Source: Polyangium mundeleinium
GTDB taxonomy: Bacteria; Myxococcota_A; Polyangia; Polyangiales; Polyangiaceae
Length of the DNA stretch: 64,000 nucleotides
Reading direction: 5' to 3'
Assembly: GCF_028369105.1 (NCBI RefSeq)
Contig: NZ_JAQNDO010000001.1
Span: 8,216,501 to 8,280,500 of the forward strand
In this document: positions 25,237 through 34,404 of the stretch, piece after piece
How the letters are laid out: each line of letters opens with the position of its first letter
Position numbering within the stretch: the first letter of the stretch is position 1
Translations under genes and position numbers: made by a program
The notes under the pieces: generated by a model
Database searches by the model: none
The model's input: the letters and a program-made list of their open reading frames with translations, nothing else
What the model was told of the DNA's origin: nothing

Positions 25237-26565
25237 ATGATCGTCATGAAGTTCGGCGGCAGCTCCGTCGCCAACCGCAAGCAGATCGAGAAGGTGCTCG
25301 CGATCGTCCGCGGGCGCGCGGCGCGGACGCCGCTCGTCGTGAGCTCGGCCCACAAGGGCATGACCGACGCGCTGCTCTCGGGCGCGCGCGAGGCCGCTCG
25401 CGGCGTCTACGCCCCCGAGCGCGTGATCGAGCGCCAGGCCGCGATCGCCCGCGAGCTCGGCTGCGACGACGCCCTGCTCACGCCCTTTTACGAAGAGATC
25501 GCGGCCCTCTATCGGGGCCTGTCGCTCGTGCGGGAGCTCAGCTCGCGCAGCCTCGACTACGCCGCGAGCTTCGGCGAGCGCATGGCCGTGCGGGTCATCG
25601 CCGATTTCTTCACGCGAGAAGGCCTGCCCGCCCAGGCGTTCGACGTCTGGGATCTCGGTTTCCTCACGGACAGCACGTTCGGCTCGGCGCGCCCCCTGCC
25701 CGGCTACGAGGCCGCGATGCAACGCGCGATGCGCGAGCGCGTGCCGGCCGGCGTCGTGCCCGTCGTGACGGGTTTCGTCGGGAAGACCGAGGCCGGCGAC
25801 ATCACGACCGTCGGCCGCAACGGCAGTGATCTCACGGCGACGCTCGTCGGCGCCGCGATCGCCGCCGAGGAGGTCGAGATCTGGTCCGACACCGACGGCG
25901 TGATGACCGCCGATCCGAGCGTCGTGAAGAAGGCCCGCTCGATCTCCGAGATGCGCTTCGACGAGGCCGCGGAGCTCGCCTACTTCGGCAGCCGCGTGCT
26001 GCACCCCTCGACGCTCGTGCCGGCGATGCAAAAGAACATCCCGGTCCGCGTGCTCAACACGAACCGGCCCGAGCACCCCGGCACGGTCATCCGCGAGGCC
26101 GCGCCCCCGAGCGAGCTTTCAGCGACGAGCATCGCCTACAAGGAAGGGCAGTTCGCCGTGACGATCCGTTCGACGCGGATGTTCGGCGCCGCGGGTTTCC
26201 TCGGCGAGGCGTTCCAGGCGCTCGGGCGGCACGAGGTCGTGGTCGACATGATCGCGACCTCCGAGGTCAGCGTGTCGTTCACGACGGACCGCCGTGAGCC
26301 GCTGGATCGCGCCCTGCCGGACCTCGAGCGGCTCGGCGAGGTGCGGGTCGAGGCGGGAAAGACGCTGATGGTGGTCGTGGGCCGAAGGCTCGCGGCGCAA
26401 GCGGGCCTCGGCGCGGCGATCTTGCAGGCCGTCGCGGACGCAGGCGTGAACGTGGAAATGGTGAGTTACGGCATGAAGAGCATCAGCCTGACGATGCTCG
26501 TGGCCGACAAGGACGTAGGCGCCGCGTCGGCGGTGCTGCACGAGAGGCTCTTCGAGCGCGCTTGA
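25237..26565 (+). CDS. lysC: aspartate kinase
   Basis: A 442-residue monofunctional aspartokinase catalysing the first step of lysine, threonine and methionine synthesis: aspartate plus ATP to aspartyl phosphate. The kinase domain opens with [11 protein letters not shown] and contains [15 protein letters not shown] and [14 protein letters not shown]. The C-terminal part holds two ACT-like domains ([17 protein letters not shown] and [16 protein letters not shown]), the allosteric site for end-product control. Length and order match the ASK class with feedback regulation. ATG 25237 or, nine bases later, ATG 25246 may be used. No other amino-acid synthesis gene adjoins it. Confidence 0.95.
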   Translation: MIVMKFGGSSVANRKQIEKVLAIVRGRAARTPLVVSSAHKGMTDALLSGAREAARGVYAPERVIERQAAIARELGCDDALLTPFYEEIAALYRGLSLVRELSSRSLDYAASFGERMAVRVIADFFTREGLPAQAFDVWDLGFLTDSTFGSARPLPGYEAAMQRAMRERVPAGVVPVVTGFVGKTEAGDITTVGRNGSDLTATLVGAAIAAEEVEIWSDTDGVMTADPSVVKKARSISEMRFDEAAELAYFGSRVLHPSTLVPAMQKNIPVRVLNTNRPEHPGTVIREAAPPSELSATSIAYKEGQFAVTIRSTRMFGAAGFLGEAFQALGRHEVVVDMIATSEVSVSFTTDRREPLDRALPDLERLGEVRVEAGKTLMVVVGRRLAAQAGLGAAILQAVADAGVNVEMVSYGMKSISLTMLVADKDVGAASAVLHERLFERA

Positions 26566-26603
26566 CGCCGGCCGGCACGTAGTCGATGCCTTCGTTCCAC
26601 GAT

Positions 26604-26646
26604 GGGGGCTACGCTCGGACGGGCCGAGCTACGCCCCCAAACCCCC
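26604..26646. repeat. 43-bp palindromic dispersed repeat, copy 1
   Basis: An imperfect hairpin with GCTCGG/CCGAGC arms flanked by GGGGG and CCCCC runs. It differs from the copy at 42918-42960 at three of 43 positions. It ends 3 bases before the start codon of the isomerase-like gene. Confidence 0.85.
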
Positions 26647-26649
26647 ACG

Positions 26650-28170
26650 ATGAAAAAGATCGCCCTGTTCTGGCCCGGCGACGCACGGGCCAAGCCGAAC
26701 GAGGTCGCCGTCCCCAGCATCACGGCCGCGACGATCCAGCTCGAACGAGCGCTGCAAAAGCTCGGTCATTCGCCCTATCGCATCGAGGGGTTCCTCTCGA
26801 AGCCCCACGAGTCGATCGAGAAGCTCGGGCCGGTCGACGACCCGATGATCGGCGTGTGTGTGCACTGGTTTTACGGGCCACACACGACGGACGGCGTGGT
26901 CAGCAAGGAAAACCCCTTGCTCCTGGCGTCGAATTTCTCGGGTCGCTGGCCCGGCCTCGTGGGCCTGCTCAACACGGGGGCCTGCCTGGAGAGCCTGGAT
27001 CGGCCGTTCTCGCGGATCTGGACGGACGCCGAGGACTGGACGACGGACAAGGCGTTCATGGATCGGCTCGACATGTGGTGCCAGACGGGCCGGCTCGCCT
27101 GGCCCGAGGACGCGATCCGCGAGCCTGGCCCGATCGCCCCGGCCGCGGCGGCGATCGCCCGCAAGGTGGCCGAGGAGATCCACAAGCGGCGTGTGCTCCT
27201 GCTGATGCTCGGCGACACCTCGATGGGCATGATCAACGGGTATTTCGGCCCGCGGCTCCTGAACAAGCACGGGTTCACGGAGCACAAGATCGATCAGGCG
27301 TGGATCATCGATCGGGGCCGGGGCATCGCCGAGAAGCGAATCGACGACGCGCTCCGGTTCGTGAAGGATCGGGGCCTGACGTTCCACTGGGGCGAAAATG
27401 GCGCGGCCGATTTCGACGAGCGCGCGACGCGCGAGCAGCTCCGCGATTACCTCGTGGTGCTCGACCTGGTGAACGAATACAAGGCCGATTGCCTGGGCTG
27501 GCAATACCAGCTCGGGCTCATCCCGCTGCGCCCGCCCTCGGACCTCGCCGAGGGCCTGTTCAATTCGGCGTGTCGCCCCGAGTCGAATGGCACGACGATC
27601 GCCTGCGCGACCGAGGCCGACCAGGGGAACGCGATTCCCATGGAGCTGATGAAGCGGCTCCTGCGGGAAAAAGGGCTGCACGAGGCCGTGATGTTCCACG
27701 ACGTGCGCTGGGGCGGCGAGCACGACGGCCGGTTCTTGTGGGTGCTCTTGAATTCGGGTTCGTGCGGCGCCTACGCGTTCAACCACGACAAGGACACGCT
27801 GCGCGGCGCGCACAGCTACCGGCAGCCGGCGATGTATTTCCCGACGCCGGGCGGCTCGCTCGCCGGCGAGAGCCTGCCAGGGGCCATGACCTGGGCGCGG
27901 ACGTACATCAAGGAAGGCGCGCTCTGGATGGATATCGGCAAGGGCGAGGTGGTCAAACTGCCGCCCGCGGTGCGTGACGCCTGGTGGGAGGGCACGACGC
28001 GCGAATGGCCATTCATGGCCGCGGACATGGGGATCGGGCGCGATACGCTCATGGCGCATTACCTCTCGAATCACGTGGCCGTGGCCTACGGCGACGTGTT
28101 CGACGAGATGGTCGCGCTGTCACGCGAGCTCGGCTTCAAGGTGCGCATTCTCGCCGACCGAGCGGGCTGA
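26650..28170 (+). CDS. L-fucose/L-arabinose isomerase-fold protein
   Basis: A 506-residue cytoplasmic protein starting MKKIALFWPGDARAKPNEVA. It has the length and general layout of the FucI/AraI-type isomerase fold: an N-terminal Rossmann-like region, GDTSMGMINGYFGPRLLNKH, TFHWGENGAADFDERAT, ADCLGWQYQLGLIPL and a C-terminal beta-rich domain with YRQPAMYFPTPGGSLAGESL. It is probably a sugar isomerase or a non-catalytic relative; I could not verify the metal-binding Glu/Asp/His set. No sugar kinase or transporter adjoins it; the nearest is the 36-41 kb cluster. There is no clear ribosome site, because the 43-bp palindrome occupies the leader, which is odd. Confidence 0.75.
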   Translation: MKKIALFWPGDARAKPNEVAVPSITAATIQLERALQKLGHSPYRIEGFLSKPHESIEKLGPVDDPMIGVCVHWFYGPHTTDGVVSKENPLLLASNFSGRWPGLVGLLNTGACLESLDRPFSRIWTDAEDWTTDKAFMDRLDMWCQTGRLAWPEDAIREPGPIAPAAAAIARKVAEEIHKRRVLLLMLGDTSMGMINGYFGPRLLNKHGFTEHKIDQAWIIDRGRGIAEKRIDDALRFVKDRGLTFHWGENGAADFDERATREQLRDYLVVLDLVNEYKADCLGWQYQLGLIPLRPPSDLAEGLFNSACRPESNGTTIACATEADQGNAIPMELMKRLLREKGLHEAVMFHDVRWGGEHDGRFLWVLLNSGSCGAYAFNHDKDTLRGAHSYRQPAMYFPTPGGSLAGESLPGAMTWARTYIKEGALWMDIGKGEVVKLPPAVRDAWWEGTTREWPFMAADMGIGRDTLMAHYLSNHVAVAYGDVFDEMVALSRELGFKVRILADRAG

Positions 28171-28207
28171 GGCGCCTCCGCGTCGGTACATCACGACAAA
28201 CGCTTCC

Positions 28208-28246
28208 GCCCGGTCGGTCCGCTTTTCAAAGGAGATCGACCGGGCG
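28208..28246 (+). terminator. hairpin after the isomerase-like gene
   Basis: CGCCCGGTCG at 28208-28217 is perfectly complementary to 28237-28246, enclosing a 19-base loop. It lies 38 bp after the stop. No T-run follows, so it could also be a regulatory stem for the downstream kinase. Confidence 0.4.
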
Positions 28247-28351
28247 TGGGCGAGCAGCGCGAGATGGCGGTGCACGTTGCGAACGCGCTTCCATCCCGTT
28301 AGCCTTGTCAGGACGGGTGTACCCTGGTTCCGCCGTTCCGAGCGAGGGTCG

Positions 28352-30880
28352 ATGCAAACAGCCGACGAATGCCGCGAAGCGCGGCTCGAGGCCCCCCGGA
28401 GTGGTCGTCTAGGTCCGGGGAAGGCGCTCCACGCCTACGGGCTCACCATCGCCGTGATGCTCGTGATCGTCCTCGTCCGGTTCTCCCTGGAGCCGTGGCT
28501 GGATGGCAATGCGCCCCTGCTCGCCCTGCTGCTGCCCGTGGCCATCGCCGCTGTGTATGGGGGAATCCTCGCAGGCCTCCTCGCCACGGCCCTCTCCGCG
28601 TTGCTCGGCGCAGCGCTCTTCCTGTGCCCGATCGGCAGCCTGACCATCTCCTCCGGCGCGGATCAGGCGCGCCTCGGCTTCTTCGTGGCCGTGGGCGTGG
28701 CCATCAGCGTGCTAAACGAGCGCGCGAGGCGTGCGCGTGAAGCCGCCCTCGCGCGAGACCTCGAAGCCCGCATTTGCGCCGAGGCCGAGGTTCGTCGTCG
28801 CAATGCCGAGCTCGAGCAGCGGATCGCCGAACGAGCCGCCGCGCTGGAGGCGAGCGAGCGCGAGGTGTTGGTGTCGCTGGAGGCCGCGCGGCGGGCCGAG
28901 GAGGCGCAGCGGGAGAGCGAGGCGGTCGCGCGCCGGCAGCTCGCCGAGCTCGAAGCGACGTACGCGGCCGCGCCGATCGGGCTTTGCGTGATCGACCGGA
29001 ATTTCCGCTGGGTGCGAATCAACCAGAGGCTCGCCGAGATCAATGGCTTCACGCCGGCCGCGCACATCGGCCGCTCGGTGCGCGAGATACTGCCGGGGCT
29101 CGCCGACAAGGCCGAGCCCATGTTCCGGAAGATCTTCGAGACGGGCGAGCCACTCCGGAACGTGGAGCTCGTCGGCGAGACGCCCGCGCAGCCCGGCAAG
29201 ACGCGGGTATGGCTGGAGAGCTTCTTCCCGCTTCGCGACGCGTCCGGCGTGATCGTCGGCGTGAACGTGGTCTGCGAGGAGGTGACCGAGCGCAGGGAGG
29301 CCGCCGCGGCGCTCGCCGAAAGCGCGGATCGGCTTCGCATGGCCCTCGACGGGGCGCAGGCCGGGTGGTGGGAGTACGACGTCGCGAGCGACCTCTACAC
29401 GTGGTCCGAGGTCCAGTACGACATGTTCGGCTTCGATCCGAAGAACCGGACGGTGCACCTCGCCGACTGGGTCCGAGGGGTGCATCCGGACGATCTCACG
29501 CGCGCGAACGCCTACATGGAGCAACGCATGGCGCAGCGGATCCCGGATTTCTCGCACGAGTTCCGGTTCTCGCACCCGAAGCAAGGCGAGCGGTGGATCC
29601 ACACGCTCGGCCGCATCACCTACGACGAGGCAGGCAAGACCCTCCGCATCGTGGGGATCTGCCGCGACGTGACCAAGGAGAAGCAGGTGGAGATCGAGCG
29701 CGCCTTCCTGCTCGAGAGCGAGCGCACGGCGCGGGCGGAGGCCGAGCGGGCGAGCCGGATGAAGGACGAGTTCCTCGCGACCTTGTCCCACGAGCTGCGC
29801 ACGCCGCTGAACGCGATCCTCGGCTGGTCGCAGCTCGTGCAACGGCCCGGGATCCGGCCAGAGCAGCTCGCCAAGGGGCTCGCCGTGATCGAGCGAAACA
29901 CGCACCTGCAAGCGCAGCTCATCAACGATCTGCTCGACGTGAGCCGGATCGTCGCAGGCAAGATCCACGTGGAGCTCGAGCCGACACAACTCGCGCCCGT
30001 GATCGAGGCCGCGATCGAGGCCTGCCGCGCCTCCGCGGAGGCCAAAGGCGTCACGCTGCGCGGGCCCCGCGATCCGGCGCGCGTCGCGGTGCGCGGGGAC
30101 CCGGCGCGCCTGCAGCAGGTCGTCTGGAACCTGGTTTCGAACGCCATCAAGTTCACGCCCAAGGGCGGCCAGGTCGAGGTGATGCTGGCGCAAGAGGGCA
30201 AGGACGCCGTGATCACCGTGCGCGACACGGGAGAAGGCATCAGGCCCGACTTCCTTCCGTTTCTATTCGAACGATTCCGCCAAGCCGACTCCTCGATGGC
30301 GCGGCAGCACGGCGGCCTCGGTCTCGGGCTCTCGATCGTGAAGCGGCTCGTGGAGCTGCACGGGGGCGCGGTGCGCGCCGAGAGCGAAGGCCAAGGAAAA
30401 GGCGCGACGTTCACCGTCAAGCTGCCCTGCGAAGTCGGCGAGCGCATCCGCATGCCCACGCGGCTGCCCCCGAGCGTGCCCGCAAACGATCCACGGCACC
30501 TGCACGGCGTGGCGGTGCTCGTGGTCGACGACGAGGCCGATTCACGCGAGCTCGTGAAGCGCGTGCTGGAGGAGCACGAGGCGGTCGTATGCACGGCAGC
30601 CTCGGCCGCAGAAGCGCTCGACGTCTCGGCGTCACGGTCGATCGACCTCATCGTGAGCGACATCGGGATGCCAGGGATGGATGGATACGCGCTCCTCCAG
30701 GAGATCCGAGCGCGGCACAACGGCCAGGGGAAAGACGTCGTCGCAGTAGCGGTCACCGCATTCGCGCGGCCCGAGGACCGAGAACGCGCGCTCGCCGCAG
30801 GCTACAAGGCGCACCTCGCAAAGCCGTTCGAGCCGTCGGAGCTGGTGTCGCTGCTCGCGGGGCTGCGGGAGGCGAGTTAG
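28352..30880 (+). CDS. membrane hybrid sensor histidine kinase with two PAS domains and receiver
   Basis: An 842-residue kinase. Residues 30-115 form a DUF4118-like four-helix membrane domain (LTIAVMLVIVLVRFSLEPWL, LLALLLPVAIAAVYGGIL). A coiled coil follows, then PAS1 from about 200 (YAAAPIGLCVIDRNFRWVRI) and PAS2 from about 327 (AGWWEYDVASDLYTWSEVQY). HisKA has phospho-His 480 in LSHELRTPLN. The ATPase shows NLVSNAIKF, DTGEGI and GLGLGLS. A receiver (VLVVDDEADSR) has acceptor Asp 770 in IVSDIGMPGMDG. All catalytic residues are present. No cognate regulator adjoins it. The stop codon TAG is also the first three bases of a dispersed element. Confidence 0.96.
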   Translation: MQTADECREARLEAPRSGRLGPGKALHAYGLTIAVMLVIVLVRFSLEPWLDGNAPLLALLLPVAIAAVYGGILAGLLATALSALLGAALFLCPIGSLTISSGADQARLGFFVAVGVAISVLNERARRAREAALARDLEARICAEAEVRRRNAELEQRIAERAAALEASEREVLVSLEAARRAEEAQRESEAVARRQLAELEATYAAAPIGLCVIDRNFRWVRINQRLAEINGFTPAAHIGRSVREILPGLADKAEPMFRKIFETGEPLRNVELVGETPAQPGKTRVWLESFFPLRDASGVIVGVNVVCEEVTERREAAAALAESADRLRMALDGAQAGWWEYDVASDLYTWSEVQYDMFGFDPKNRTVHLADWVRGVHPDDLTRANAYMEQRMAQRIPDFSHEFRFSHPKQGERWIHTLGRITYDEAGKTLRIVGICRDVTKEKQVEIERAFLLESERTARAEAERASRMKDEFLATLSHELRTPLNAILGWSQLVQRPGIRPEQLAKGLAVIERNTHLQAQLINDLLDVSRIVAGKIHVELEPTQLAPVIEAAIEACRASAEAKGVTLRGPRDPARVAVRGDPARLQQVVWNLVSNAIKFTPKGGQVEVMLAQEGKDAVITVRDTGEGIRPDFLPFLFERFRQADSSMARQHGGLGLGLSIVKRLVELHGGAVRAESEGQGKGATFTVKLPCEVGERIRMPTRLPPSVPANDPRHLHGVAVLVVDDEADSRELVKRVLEEHEAVVCTAASAAEALDVSASRSIDLIVSDIGMPGMDGYALLQEIRARHNGQGKDVVAVAVTAFARPEDRERALAAGYKAHLAKPFEPSELVSLLAGLREAS

Positions 30881-31020
30881 AGCGTCGAGATCGCGCAGTG
30901 ATCCCGCCTCGGAGGGGTGAATCGGCCGGGGATTCGCTTGGCCGAGAGGGGGACGCGAGGCTTCCCCCTCGGGACAACCGAGCTCGAACATCCAGCCGTT
31001 CCACGAACGGATTGATATTC
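30878..31020 (+). repeat. 143-bp dispersed structured element, copy 1
   Basis: It begins TAGAGCG, contains a GAGAGGGGGACGCGAGG core, and ends in a degenerate hairpin (30986-31000 with 31006-31020, 12 of 15 paired). The same order occurs inverted at 41415-41574. It starts within the kinase stop codon. Confidence 0.75.
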
Positions 31021-31342
31021 AGGAAGAGGCTCTCTGCCATTCCATAAATCTAGAATCCCACGCGCTACACCGCGTGAAGAACGCAACCTTGTCCGCCCGA
31101 CGAGAGGGCCCTCACCGTACAACGGATCGATATCTCGACTCGATGGCAAATTCGTCTCCGTTTTGCGCATCCAGTCCGCCAACTAAAATTTCACTTGCAA
31201 CTCCGTTGCTGTTACCGTAGGTCAGCGCGGTGGATGTCGGTCCCCCGTGGCAGCAGCGGTGCCTCGGGGCTTTGCGACGTCCGCGTGGGAGGAGCCCGTG
31301 CGCGCGCCGCGCGGCGGGCCCATTCCGACACGAGGAGAGGTC
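31021..31342. other. remainder of a 462-bp intergenic region
   Basis: Together with the preceding element this separates the kinase from the first lipoprotein of the HxCxH group. It has AT-rich patches at 31040-31060 and 31170-31210 that could hold promoters. No gene is seen. Confidence 0.4.
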
Positions 31343-31900
31343 ATGAAAAACGTGTATCTGTGGGCGAGTTCCATCGTCATTTGCTGCCTCGTCGGTTGCG
31401 CGGGAGAGCCCATGCAAGAGGGCGGCGTGGGGGAGGCCGTGCAGCGCCTCGCGACGGCCGAGGACATCGAGCATGCATGCAGCCATGCGCAGTCGCCGCC
31501 GGGCGGCGCATATACGAACGTCACCGCCGTCACCTCCGGCACGGCGCCGCTCCTCGTCGAGCACGGGGCTTACAACGTCACGCTGCCCGGCTCGGGCTCG
31601 AGTTATGCGGGCAAAGTCGCCTTCGAGGCCGATGAGGACGCCGAGCACGCTTTCTATACCGATCCCAGCGTGACGGTCACGGTCAAGCTCGGCACGACGG
31701 TCCTCACGCCGGTCTGGTCCACGACCCTGACGGCGGAAGTCTGCGCCGGCTCGAACAATACGAGCCTGCCGGATTACGGCACGGACGCGGCGCTGTCGTA
31801 CGTGAAGACGTACGACCTCGAGTCGGGCGAGACCTACTCGGTCGAGTTCACGAACACCTCCGCGGCTCTGCTCGTCATCCCGGAGAACCTCGAAGAATAA
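31343..31900 (+). CDS. lipoprotein with HxCxH domain (member A)
   Basis: A 185-residue predicted lipoprotein (CLVGC, Cys19). The mature domain starts with EHACSHAQ (H44, C46, H48), then TNVTAVTSGTAPLLVEHGAY, NVTLPGSGSSYAGKVAFEAD, EDAEHAFYTDPSVTVTVKLG and a later single Cys. The same order of motifs is found in the genes at 33416 and twice in 34405. The paired Cys and flanking His could form a disulfide or a metal site, and the fold looks like a beta sandwich. The start has GAGGAGAGG upstream. I know no named family for it. A strong GC hairpin follows the stop. Confidence 0.78.
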   Translation: MKNVYLWASSIVICCLVGCAGEPMQEGGVGEAVQRLATAEDIEHACSHAQSPPGGAYTNVTAVTSGTAPLLVEHGAYNVTLPGSGSSYAGKVAFEADEDAEHAFYTDPSVTVTVKLGTTVLTPVWSTTLTAEVCAGSNNTSLPDYGTDAALSYVKTYDLESGETYSVEFTNTSAALLVIPENLEE

Positions 31901-31914
31901 CGCGCTCGCACGGG

Positions 31915-31944
31915 GCCGCCGCGCGGGGCAAGGTGCGCGGCGGC
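31915..31944 (+). terminator. strong GC hairpin after the member A lipoprotein gene
   Basis: GCCGCCGCGC at 31915-31924 pairs perfectly with 31935-31944 across a 10-base loop and is followed by TTCGTTCTCGCATTT. This is consistent with an intrinsic terminator. Confidence 0.6.
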
Positions 31945-31987
31945 TTCGTTCTCGCATTTCGAAGGGACCGTTTGTCACGGAGGTCAA

Positions 31988-33403
31988 ATGATGCGCCGAG
32001 CAGGATGGGTCGCGCTGGCGTGCGCCTCGCTGGGCTCGCTCGGGCCCTGGGGCTGTGCGGACGGAGCTGAAAAGGAGCCCGTGGATCCGACGCCGGTCGA
32101 CGCCGGAGTCGACGCAGCGGGAGGAATGGGCGGCGGGTCGATCGGGACGGGTGGGCAAGGAGCGCAAGGCGGCGGAGGCCAAGGCAGCGGAGGCCAAGGC
32201 GGCGCAGCACCGGAGCTCGTCGCCGCGAAAATGGCTGCGGGCGACGCGCACGGCTGCGCGATCGGACCACAGGGTACGCTGCGATGCTGGGGCTCGAACG
32301 AGTTTGGCCAGCTCGGCCAGGGGAATACGAGCCACCTCGGCGACGAGCCCGGCGAGCTGCCGCCCGCCGACGTGCCGCTCGGCGAGCCTGTGCTCGAAGT
32401 GGCGCTCGGCGGCGCGCACACATGCGTGAGGCTCGAGGGCGGCTCCGTGCGCTGCTTCGGATACAACGAATTCGGGCAGCTCGGCCAGGGGAACACGAGC
32501 CACATCGGCGACGAGCCCGGCGAATTGCCGCCCCCCGTGGTCGACGTGGGCGGAACGGTCATGCAGCTCGTCGCGGGCGGGCGGCATACCTGCGCGTTGC
32601 TCTCGACCGGCGGCGTGCGCTGCTGGGGTGACAACGATTATGGCCAGCTCGGGCAAGGCCATACGAGCCCGATCGGCGACGAGCCGGGCGAGATGCCGCC
32701 GCCGGAGGTGCCGCTCGGCGGAGCGGCCACGTACCTCTTCGCCGGCTACGACCATACCTGTGCCCGCATGGAGACGGGCGCGCTGCGCTGCTGGGGCAAG
32801 AACGAGTCCGGGCAGCTCGGGCTCGGCTCGACGAACAGCGTCGGCGACGAGCCGGGCGAAATGCCGCCGCCCGACGTGCTCCTGGGAGGGACAATCGCCA
32901 TGGGCGGCGCCGGCGACGAGCACACCTGCGCGCTCTTGACGTCGGGCGCCGTGCGCTGCTGGGGGACGAACAAGCGATTTCAGCTCGGCCATCCGGACGT
33001 CGATGGAATCGGAGACGCCCCGGGGGAGATGCCGCCGCCCGACGTGGCGATCGGCGAGGGCACACCGACGGGGATCGGGTCGGGCCATCGATTCAATTGC
33101 GTTCGAACGGCGGAGGGCTCGCTGCGCTGCTGGGGCCACAACAGCGCAGGCCAATGTGGTAGCGGCGCGACGACGTACGTGGGCGACATGCCGGGCGAGC
33201 TGCCGCCTCCCGACGTCGCCGTGGGCGGAGCGTCGCCGGTGAGCGAGGTGGCGGCGGGGTATTCGCACGTCTGCGTCAGGCTCGAATCCGCGGCGATACG
33301 GTGCTGGGGCAAGGGCCAGAACGGCGCGCTCGGCTCGGGCTCGACCGACGACGTCGGCGACGACGAATCTCCGGCATCGATGGCCGACGTCACCGTATTT
33401 TGA
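31988..33403 (+). CDS. RCC1-repeat lipoprotein
   Basis: A 471-residue exported protein. A signal with a late Cys (LGPWGCAD) and a Gly/Gln-rich linker precede seven RCC1-like repeats. Each has a G-x-HxC strand and a RCWG or RCFG strand, for example HTCVRLEGGSVRCFGYNEFG, QLGQGNTSHIGDEPGELPPP and HTCALLSTGGVRCWGDNDYG. Seven blades would close a beta-propeller on the cell surface; a paired Cys per blade suggests disulfides. RCC1 lipoproteins are abundant in myxobacteria, with unknown partners. GGAGG precedes the start. It sits between two HxCxH-domain genes and is probably expressed with the gene at 33416, 12 bp downstream. Confidence 0.9.
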   Translation: MMRRAGWVALACASLGSLGPWGCADGAEKEPVDPTPVDAGVDAAGGMGGGSIGTGGQGAQGGGGQGSGGQGGAAPELVAAKMAAGDAHGCAIGPQGTLRCWGSNEFGQLGQGNTSHLGDEPGELPPADVPLGEPVLEVALGGAHTCVRLEGGSVRCFGYNEFGQLGQGNTSHIGDEPGELPPPVVDVGGTVMQLVAGGRHTCALLSTGGVRCWGDNDYGQLGQGHTSPIGDEPGEMPPPEVPLGGAATYLFAGYDHTCARMETGALRCWGKNESGQLGLGSTNSVGDEPGEMPPPDVLLGGTIAMGGAGDEHTCALLTSGAVRCWGTNKRFQLGHPDVDGIGDAPGEMPPPDVAIGEGTPTGIGSGHRFNCVRTAEGSLRCWGHNSAGQCGSGATTYVGDMPGELPPPDVAVGGASPVSEVAAGYSHVCVRLESAAIRCWGKGQNGALGSGSTDDVGDDESPASMADVTVF

Positions 33404-33415
33404 GGAGCGGCGGCC

Positions 33416-34375
33416 ATGCGCGGACGAACCCATACGAAAAACCATTGGCTCGGACATCTGGTCGTCATTCTCGCGAGCGTGCTCGTCGCCGGCTGCGGCG
33501 ACGGCGCGGAGCCGACGGGCGACGCTGGTGCTCCCGACGCCGCCGTGGAGGAGCCTCGGCCCTTCGTGAAGACCACGGATCCGCCGCACGGCGCGGTGGC
33601 GGTCTACCCATTCGAGCTCTACCGCGACGACGCAGTCACGCTGCGGCGCAAGATCGTCCGCGTGACGTTCAGCGTGCCCATGGACACGAGCGTCGAGACC
33701 GCTTCAATCACCGGCTCGGGAGGCGCTTCGCGGACGGTTCCGGCGCAATGGTCCGAGGACGCGCGTGAGCTCGTTCTCGCGGTCGGTCCACCCGATCCTT
33801 CCGACGGAGGCTCGCTGCCATTCGATTACGAGTCGACGTACGCGGTGGACCTCGGCGCGCTGCGCAGCGCCTCGGGCGTGCTGCTCGACGACACGCACGA
33901 TGGGCTCGATGCAGGCCGGCTCGTGTTCTCGACGGCGGCAAAGGACGCGCTCCTCGAACACGCTTGCGGGCATACGTTCGAGGAGCCCCACGCAAACATC
34001 GTCGCCACCGAGACGCCTGCGTCCGCGCCCGCGGTAGGGACGACGCACAAGCTGTACGTGGTTCACCTGCCGTCGTCGGGGATGGCTGGATCCTACGCGG
34101 GGCACGCGTCGCAGAAGGTCCCTCTCGCAGGCAATACCATCGACGCGTACACGTATACGTTCTTCCTGAGCGCCGACGTCGGGCTCGGGATCGTCGACGT
34201 CGGCTCGGCCGAGGACGTCCCGGTGAGCGTGCGCGAGGCGCCGCCCGTGTGCGCGCGCATCCGGAACGCGCGGGCGGCCGTGCTCGGCGAGGATCACGAA
34301 TACTCGCTGCGCTTCTCCGCCGGGGGCGAGCCGACCTTCGAGGTCATCTTCGAGCGCGAGATCGTGGTGCCATGA
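33416..34375 (+). CDS. lipoprotein with Big_5-like domain and HxCxH domain (member B)
   Basis: A 319-residue lipoprotein (VLVAGC, Cys27). Residues about 50-175 resemble a bacterial Ig-like Big_5 domain: TTDPPHGAVAVYPFELY, VRVTFSVPMDTSVETASI, ELVLAVGPP, SGVLLDD. From residue 181 the HxCxH domain begins (EHACGHTFEEPHANIVATET), continuing through HKLYVVHLPSSGMAGSYAGH to a late Cys (VCARIRNA) and HEYSLRFSAG. The start has GAGGAG upstream, and the stop overlaps ATG 34372. It is tightly linked to the RCC1 gene before and the MopE-like gene after, so the three likely form one envelope operon. Confidence 0.82.
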   Translation: MRGRTHTKNHWLGHLVVILASVLVAGCGDGAEPTGDAGAPDAAVEEPRPFVKTTDPPHGAVAVYPFELYRDDAVTLRRKIVRVTFSVPMDTSVETASITGSGGASRTVPAQWSEDARELVLAVGPPDPSDGGSLPFDYESTYAVDLGALRSASGVLLDDTHDGLDAGRLVFSTAAKDALLEHACGHTFEEPHANIVATETPASAPAVGTTHKLYVVHLPSSGMAGSYAGHASQKVPLAGNTIDAYTYTFFLSADVGLGIVDVGSAEDVPVSVREAPPVCARIRNARAAVLGEDHEYSLRFSAGGEPTFEVIFEREIVVP

Positions 34376-34404
34376 CGCGCTCGCGCACGAAAGGAACGGT
34401 TGAA

